Below, in pieces: positions 57,118-64,000 of a stretch of DNA of 64,000 bases. Location: assembly GCA_021234155.1 (NCBI GenBank), contig JAJEKV010000129.1, positions 1,281,963 through 1,345,962 of the forward strand, written 5' to 3'. A program made the translations under genes and the position numbers. Positions within the stretch are counted from its first letter, which is position 1. Each line of letters opens with the position of its first letter. The stretch is from Isoetes taiwanensis (lineage: Eukaryota; Streptophyta; Lycopodiopsida; Isoetales; Isoetaceae). The notes under the pieces are model-generated. The model worked only from the letters and a program-made list of their open reading frames with translations, was not told the origin of the DNA and did not search any database.

Positions 57118-59500
57118 CAAAAGACACAATCCACGTATGTACATAATGTGCTAGAATCATAGAACATGAATACAAAAAATTGATATGTTCGGCCCAGTTT
57201 GAGCATTTGACCCTGTACATTTTGAATCTCCTGCCAATATTCGTTAGGAGACTTTGAGAATGGTATCAGGGAGTTGTCTATCAAGAATATACTTTGCAGA
57301 CAAGTACACAGCTGCATACAACTTCTCTTGGTTATGATGGTCCTACAATTCTACTATAATTTGCTCTTGCTATTTTTGCAAATGTATGGACATTAAAATT
57401 ATCACTAGATGCACAATGATTTGGTTAAAGTAAAAGAATTTAGTTGGTATTCCACAAGCTCCTTGCACTGCATATTCTAAAGGTAATATGTTATTGAAAT
57501 GCATACTAATCTAGTTGGGGATGTCAATAAAGTTTTTGATCGTCACTCTATTCAAAACTACTCCTAAAAAAATAGGCATCCAAATATAGAGTGACTTGAA
57601 AATTGCAAAGGGTTGAACCTTGCACAATCCATCTCTTCTACAAAATGCTTGAGTTATTATTCAAAAAAAAGAGATGTTACACATGCAATGATATGCAATT
57701 TGTACATGCTTGACAAATTTGCAGAAGACTTAAAATCATTACCAGATCAAATGTTTCACATCCAAAGGTTCCTTAGATCTATCTATCTATCTTAGATCAA
57801 ATGTTTTGCATTCAGAGCTAAGGACCTGAATAGCTTTAATACTTGCTCCTGACACAATTCTCAATGTGTGCAACCTTTTGTTCAAAACTTTAGTATAGAT
57901 AACTACCGTCACCACAAAGAATGGCACCTACGTATACAACATCCAAAGTTCAAAAAAATGTCAAAATCTTGCCTTTGCAAAAGATAAACTCATGCCTCAA
58001 CTTTAAAAATAAAGGTGCAAGCAATAGTTCTTTAAACACTTTGCCTTCACAACTTGAAGATATGCCATGAAACACTTTGGCACTTGAGGATGAGCTTGCA
58101 TTCACATAGTTCCCTGCAACTAGTGAATGTGGCATTGGGGCCAACAGCAAGAAAGAACATCGGCTTCATCGTATTACCCTATGGCCAATAAGCTAAATTA
58201 TATTTCGCATTCTCAAACACCTTTGAAAATTGCACCAACGTAACAAAGTTTTGAAGTAAAACTGGTTGTCATAAATAATCATTGTCCTGATAGTGTTCAG
58301 TTCAGAGACAATGTTCCCATATTCTGATATTTATCTCACTGTGCCAATATGAGGAGTTAACGGTGCTCAATAATGAGAAGCAAAACGATTTGCCAAATTA
58401 AGTAGCATGGAACGAAGCGAGTTAACTAGGTATATTTACCTCATGCTCGCTTTTTCCAAAGGCTCGATTCACCTAGGCAATAGTTGCAAATGTACAACAT
58501 TGAAATGCCCAATGAGAAGGAGGCTTCCCAGTAAAGTAAAAATAAGGATCCACAAATAAATCTGCAAAACTATGGCAAAAGCCCAACGAGCCAGGATTTA
58601 AAAACGACCTGCGCATGTCTATATGTGTATCAAGTACAAAGATCCACATTCAGAACAAAGACATTTATGCATCACGCCATGGCGTACCATTTGCGATCAT
58701 ACTTAAGAGGAAGGCCCTGGAATTACCAGGGCTTCACATTCTGACATCTAATCTGGGCATAAGAGAAGGATAAACCCAAATGTAGATGCTCAAGAACTTC
58801 CCATTTACACGTGGATCATCACTGCCTGCAATAAAAAGCATGCCTGCCAATTTACTAAATAGATGCGCCAACACGAAGTAACATAATTTTATGCGCATCT
58901 AATTTTATGCGCATAATTAGATGCAAAGCATCATATGAGAACATAAATACTTGCAGAGCACAACATTTCACTGCAAATATGGGATTTGAGGAAGGCAGAT
59001 CTATAAACACTCTCATTAATACTATGGAACTGGTCGGTCTTGTAGCAATTTGGACCAAAACTTGCTTGCAATAATAATGAGCCAACATGTAGCATTTGGA
59101 GCTATTCTAAGAGATGTTTCATAATTTACCTCTTTAATTAAACCAAAATCTCCAGCATATGTGAGCTTATTCAACTGACCTAAATAAAACAATGTAACTT
59201 TTATAAATTAGAGAAAGTAAATTAGATAAAGTAAATTAGATAATAGGCATTAATGATGCATGGGAGGCAAGCATCCGCTTCATTGCTTTGTCTACAATCA
59301 CATCATGGCTCATGCCATGAAGCAATTTATCATAGCATTGCAAAATTAAGGCAAACAAAACCACTAAATGAAGGTACTTTTAGTTAGAGATGTGCGAGCT
59401 CACCGTAACAAGCATGCAAAGGACAAATTTAACTCCTGAACCCATTTTTCCTATCTATTGATTTATTAATTACTTTTCTCATCTCTAGACAGTTGGAAAA
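57118..59500. other. No gene recognised
   Basis: AT-rich DNA. Short frames only; a minus-strand frame at 57950-58150 has no known domain. Confidence 0.4.
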
Positions 59501-59520
59501 TATATGCAATGTGCACTCAA

Positions 59521-59585
59521 AAGCTGGTAGCTCAGTGGCAGGGCACTTGACTTGGTAACAGAAGGTCCTAGGTTTGCTAGCCATC
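59521..59585 (+). repeat. tRNA-Thr-like SINE head or tRNA pseudogene
   Basis: TAGCTCAGTGG at 59528-59538 is a perfect A box with a pairing D stem (GCTC/GGGC). TTGGTAA sits where tRNA-Thr has its GGT anticodon. GGTTTGCTAGCC at about 59571 is a degraded B box. The acceptor and anticodon stems do not pair well, so it is not a working tRNA. Confidence 0.5.
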
Positions 59586-62500
59586 AATTCTTCCCATTTC
59601 CAATATGATGGTTCCGGGGAAGGTGTTCGGTGCATACATGAGGATCGAGTGTATACATGAGGATCGAAAAGGCTCCAGTCATTTGCAGCACGTGATGGTC
59701 ACACAAAATTGTTCACCATCATGTTGGAAAGGGCTCTAGTGGTCTTCCCATTAAAAAGCAGTATTGCAAAAGGCTCTAGTGTGTCTGTAAGGAGCAGTAA
59801 TGCAGAATAAGGAGCTCAAACCCATCCATCCTCAGTTTCCAACATCCTTCTTTTCCTAGCAACCTAATAAATTATTCTTTTAATCATCTAATATATGAAT
59901 ATTAAAGATCTCGCCAGATCTCTCAGAATAGCTGCTCTTCCAGATCCAAAACCCGATCAGCAATAGAAAGATCAAAAATCTTTCTGAAGTATCTTCCTAA
60001 CCTAGCACCCTCAAATCTGACTAAAGAAGCTCACACCATAATGCAGAGCATATAGAATGTGCACAGCAAGTAAATCAATCACGAATATTCCACCAGCAGT
60101 TGTTATTGCTTCTTACATGAGTGAAATTGAAATCTTAAGAGCCTGTTTAATTCATTTTCATGGATTGCCTACTTGTTCAATTAAGGGACCAAACTAATAT
60201 TCTTGGGCTAGTACTGCAATGCATTTCATGTTTCCAATAATGGATCAATGTCCAGACGACTAACATGAGTGTCCAGATCATCTGAAACGTTTGGACCATA
60301 CATGACTAATGGCATTGACTGGTTTGTGACATCGAAAACATTTACAATGATAGCCTGACTTTCAGCAAGTTATCTCAAAGCGGGTTTTAGACCACGCATT
60401 CAAAATCAAAACCTACATATCTGTTTGCACAAATATATGCCATTAATCGACAAAGAAAATCTCTATGAAAGGTAATGACCCGACACAACATAATCGCCGG
60501 ACATTGGGCTCAAAATGCAAAACCTCACCTTTTCCCGGTTCGTCTTTTGCTAACTTGACTACATCTTTTGCATGCTATGATGCGATACTCAAACTGTCCA
60601 AGTTCCCTTTTCATTCTCGCACCGTCAATCCATGTGGCTTCAAAGTGCTTCACACCGAAGATACAAATCATCTAGGGTTAATCAAGCTTCTAAATTTCAA
60701 AACTTGGAACTACATAATGCAAACTGGAACGTTTTGAGTGAATCAAAACAAATTTGCATTTGATTCACCAAGATGATATTTTGTTAAGAATACAAATAGA
60801 AGGTTACATTACATTGTCCTCTCAGCTAGACTCTATTCCGCTTATGATTTACATATATGTGGCACACAAATAACCCGCATGAAAAGATAGTATTAATCAA
60901 ACAACCGGGGAGAAAAACATGGCTCAAAGCTAAATATAATGCCGGAAGATCTTACCTGCTATAGCCGCCCAGTTCACAAGCTCTCCGCCACATATCCAAA
61001 ATGGTTCACCAAAGAGCCGGGCAAAACGATTTTCAAGATGTTTTAGAGCAAAAGATAAAAGGCGATAAGATGCTTACTATGATCTTCGCCTAACTCGCAT
61101 CCAATGGCATAACGTTGTGGGTGCTTAATACTCCTACAAATAGCTTGCATTCCATGTGTACTCTGGAGAAGGATTGATCAAAATGCTTGACAACCCGACC
61201 GTTCTTACTCTCTTGGTCCATTGATCATCCACCATGTCCAGCCTCCCGATTTAAATAAGCCTCAAGTCCGCAAAAAGAAAAGGCATAAAGGCATAAGAGG
61301 ATAAAATCCTGAAACAGGCTCCTCAAGTTTGGTCAACAACTCGAGATACCAAACATGTTTGAAACTAGCAAATATGCAAGATTTAGTTGAAGATTCCAAG
61401 TTGGATTGCACAATTTTCCGGATTTCTGGATAGCATAATTTTTCAACTACATGGCACAAGAAACAATAAAACTTTATTGTATTGTGGAAGGTGCATCAGA
61501 AGCCATTTGAAACACCTTGGTTAGACGGTGAAGGCAAGAGCAAAACTAGGTTCATATATATGGTACAGTTTGGCCACTTCGGTTCGTAGAATATCAATTT
61601 ACATATGCAGCTGGGTAAAGACAGCGATTCTGTAAGACGTTTTAACCCTAGGATGAACGTTGCAAGAATTTGCACACTAACACTTCATTCCTAAAACGGA
61701 TTGAAATCGTAGTCATATCCAATGTTTCCATTTTCCAAAGCACATTTCTCTTTAAAAGCACAAGCATGGACTTCAAAAAAGCGAGGAGTGTGAACATAAA
61801 TTCTAAACTTTTGATGGTGTCTAAATTACAGGGAGGCTACCATGAATAAATGTCAAAATACCTTAGGAACGAAAACTAAAGAAGACCAAGTCATATAATG
61901 AAGCACGATTAATCGGGCCGAACTGTACTTCTTCTAATGTGAGCCATGTGCCCCCAGATCCATAGGCTCCTCGAGACATGCGATCTTGAATTCACAAAGG
62001 CACGTCACCAGCGGTTAATCTCATAAAGTGCATAAAGTTGAAGTGGTGAACAAAATGAAATGTTATTTTGGCACTTACATACATGATGCGATATCGAGGA
62101 GCGGGTGATATACGGTTCAGTTGCGCTTGCCCATTCCCGGCTTCCATCATATTTTCTACCAAGTGCATGAGCGAAGATAGGGGCTACACACAAGTTTCAA
62201 GGTTCAAAATCACCAATTAAGCCACATATTTGCATATATACAGCAATGTGAAAAGAAAAGATTATAATGCATAAACCCAATACTCGTGGAAATATTTGTC
62301 AAGAAAGATTGAAGACATTATCGGACACGTGTATGTTACCAAAGTCCATTTTTTGTTAAAAGATGACCCAACTCCATTCCATTTACGAAAATATGAAAGC
62401 TCAATAACTTGATGATCAGCGGCTTTTAGATCACCTTAGGAAGGAATAATAAGAGCCTCAAAACAAAAGCATGGCGTAACTAGCTTGCAAGGTCATCTAC

Positions 62501-63220
62501 TATAGAAGCGAGTAGATATACGACCAAGCTTGCAACAAGAAAAATGTTGCATCATATCACTAACCTCTGTTTGTAAGATAAAATGCATGGTCCATATCGT
62601 TAAAAGCATGTTCTCGCATGAATGAGCAATGAAACCACTAAGTGCGGTTCAATATCAGATTACCCAATCTGCTTTCGAGGCGATAGCTTTATACCGAATA
62701 ATTACGAAATTCATGTAGGTAGAATAATTATACCCGAAAAAAGATCATTGGCTCTAGCATGGCAAAAGCAACCGTCATCTATTAACCTCCACTCGAAAAC
62801 ATCATTGCAAGCATCAAAGGTGCACAATATGTGCTCTAAATCCAGCACAATAATGTGTCTTGCCATAAAAATTTGGCCAAGACAGATTCGCCATGCCGGA
62901 TTAAGCGGGACGGCGAAAAATTTCAGCTTAAGCAAAAGGCAAAAACCTTCTTGTCGGGAACAAAGCCGACCAATCCCGGGCGGATCTTTCCTCCACAACA
63001 CTACTCCATTCAAAAAACACCTCTAAAAGCAAGACGGTTATATGAAATCAAATCAAAATAGGGCAGATCGTCATTTTTAGCAAGGTTTTGTGGCCGACCT
63101 GCTGGTACTTAGGAGGAGGCGAGAGCATCTTGAGAAGCCGGGCTGGAGGGGCGCCATTTACCGTGCTACATACCCGATGCTAGATACGTTGAGATTGATG
63201 AGGAGATTTCGCTGCGCCAT
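59586..63220. other. No confident gene
   Basis: At about 62070-62185 (minus) an open stretch between a GTGTAG and a strong GTATGTAAGT donor could be an exon; neither frame is recognised. A minus-strand frame at 62711-63013 (100 codons) and a plus frame overlapping it have no domain. Confidence 0.35.
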
Positions 63221-63574
63221 AAGCTAGGACCGAAAGCAATTGACTAGGGCAAGCCACATGTCGTCCATCGAGATAAGATTCGATGGAGAAATCGAATTGG
63301 GGCTTTTAACGTGGGCCGTCCAGATCTGAGATGGACGGCCAGGATTAAAAATGTCTACACACTCTACACACAATATCCGAGATGGACGGTCGAGATGAAA
63401 TGCCCCAATGTCAAGGGCCGAGATTAAAAGCCCCAAATCAGGGGGCTGCTTGGGGTGATACGAGGTGTCACCGTCTGGACCGTCCATCTCAGAGATGGAC
63501 GGCCGAGATCAATCTCTACCAACATGTTGGTAGAGCCAATATAATTGTATATATATGAGTGATGAGTGATAATG

Positions 63575-63800
63575 ATATTTTTTTTTTGTTGAAGGACGGC
63601 AGTCTATTATTCATGAAAAAATCAAGAAACATACAAGAGGTCTGTGAAATGGGACTCAAAACCTAGAGGACTATGAAGTCCCCTAAGCAAAACCACCCAT
63701 ACACAGTACATAATCAAATATCTTGTACCATCTTGAGGCGTTTAATAGCCTCATCACAATCAGCATGTTCTACCACATCAATACAATCATTACTAGACAT
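63575..63800 (-). mobile_element. 3' end copy of the retroposon of 5310-7722
   Basis: Minus-strand sequence matches 7500-7722, ending CCGTCCTTCAAC plus an A-rich tail. It keeps the frame GADxVEHADCDEAIKRLKMVQ-like up to a stop. Sequence to the right edge of the window is probably more of the same copy. Confidence 0.65.
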
Positions 63801-64000
63801 CGTATTGAAATATTATTTTGAATGATGTGTTTCATGGTATTACTGCTTGCTAATTTTCATGAGCATATTCAAGTTCTTCGGTGATGGAAAAACAATATAA
63901 GAGAGATGTGTCATTACCATTGCAGGTTGATATCTTATTGGGGCAAAGAAGATATGACTATATAAGAATGCAAAGGTTTTTACATAAGGTAAGGGTAATC

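Larger units (their letters stand above)
56122..63547 (-). mobile_element. Candidate YZ element d
   Basis: Left end ACAAGTCTTTGTACTATA plus GGGTCTATGAACCATGG, closely similar to 10510. Right end is the Z module (63290-63547) with CCGTCCATCT/AGATGGACGG hairpin at 63480-63502, GAGATCAATCTCTAC and AATTG before (TA)n. Contains a chloroplast rDNA piece, a tRNA-like sequence and one exon-like stretch. Confidence 0.5.

Overview
The window looks like nuclear DNA from a land plant with a large, repeat-rich genome. Coding exons with typical plant splice sites (UDP-xylose synthase, ALG9, HINT, acyl-activating enzyme) sit as islands in tens of kilobases of low-complexity and mobile DNA. A seed-free vascular plant (fern or lycophyte) would fit, but nothing here proves it. 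Only one gene appears complete: a seven-exon, 440-residue UDP-glucuronate decarboxylase / UDP-xylose synthase (UXS) at 2379-4414. Its first intron has the full signature of a U12-type AT-AC intron.

Layout. 1-812 is the 3' part of a canonical Helitron (hairpin plus CTAG|T). 2379-4414 is UXS. 5310-7722 is a decayed retroposon-like sequence whose A-tailed 3' end recurs inverted at 63575-63800. From 7739 to 63547 most of the DNA can be read as a chain of non-autonomous elements that meet at (TA)n tracts and share short termini. Family W has five copies: two at 7739-10495 and three in opposite orientation at 28433-31053. Family X has four copies: 27010-28428, 31068-32509, 43146-45482 and 55089-56107. 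A set of larger elements, called YZ here, lies at about 10510-24215, 32522-41023, 45513-55066 and 56122-63547. W and X carry long arrays of a degenerate ~10-bp repeat. In W these include runs of up to 14 alternating GAA/TTC units, the heat-shock-element pattern, plus a tRNA-like A-box/B-box pair.

The YZ elements hold gene pieces. The clearest is 45513-55066, where exons of an acyl-activating enzyme, a coiled-coil protein, a GDSL esterase, a HINT-type HIT protein and an unrecognised protein lie on the minus strand, interleaved, with splice sites and phases largely preserved. 32522-41023 holds an RRM exon of the UBP1/RBP47 type and other exon-like pieces. 10510-24215 contains an ALG9 mannosyltransferase fragment and a second Helitron 3' end. 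No transposase, Rep-helicase or integrase was recognised, so any autonomous partner would lie elsewhere.

Other items are a LINE reverse-transcriptase remnant, a tRNA-derived SINE ending in a (GATA)n tract and sitting in a duplicated host repeat, a small chloroplast 23S rDNA insertion, several tandem repeats and a palindrome array. UXS makes UDP-xylose in the endomembrane system and ALG9 acts in ER N-glycan assembly, but the genes form no operon or shared pathway here.
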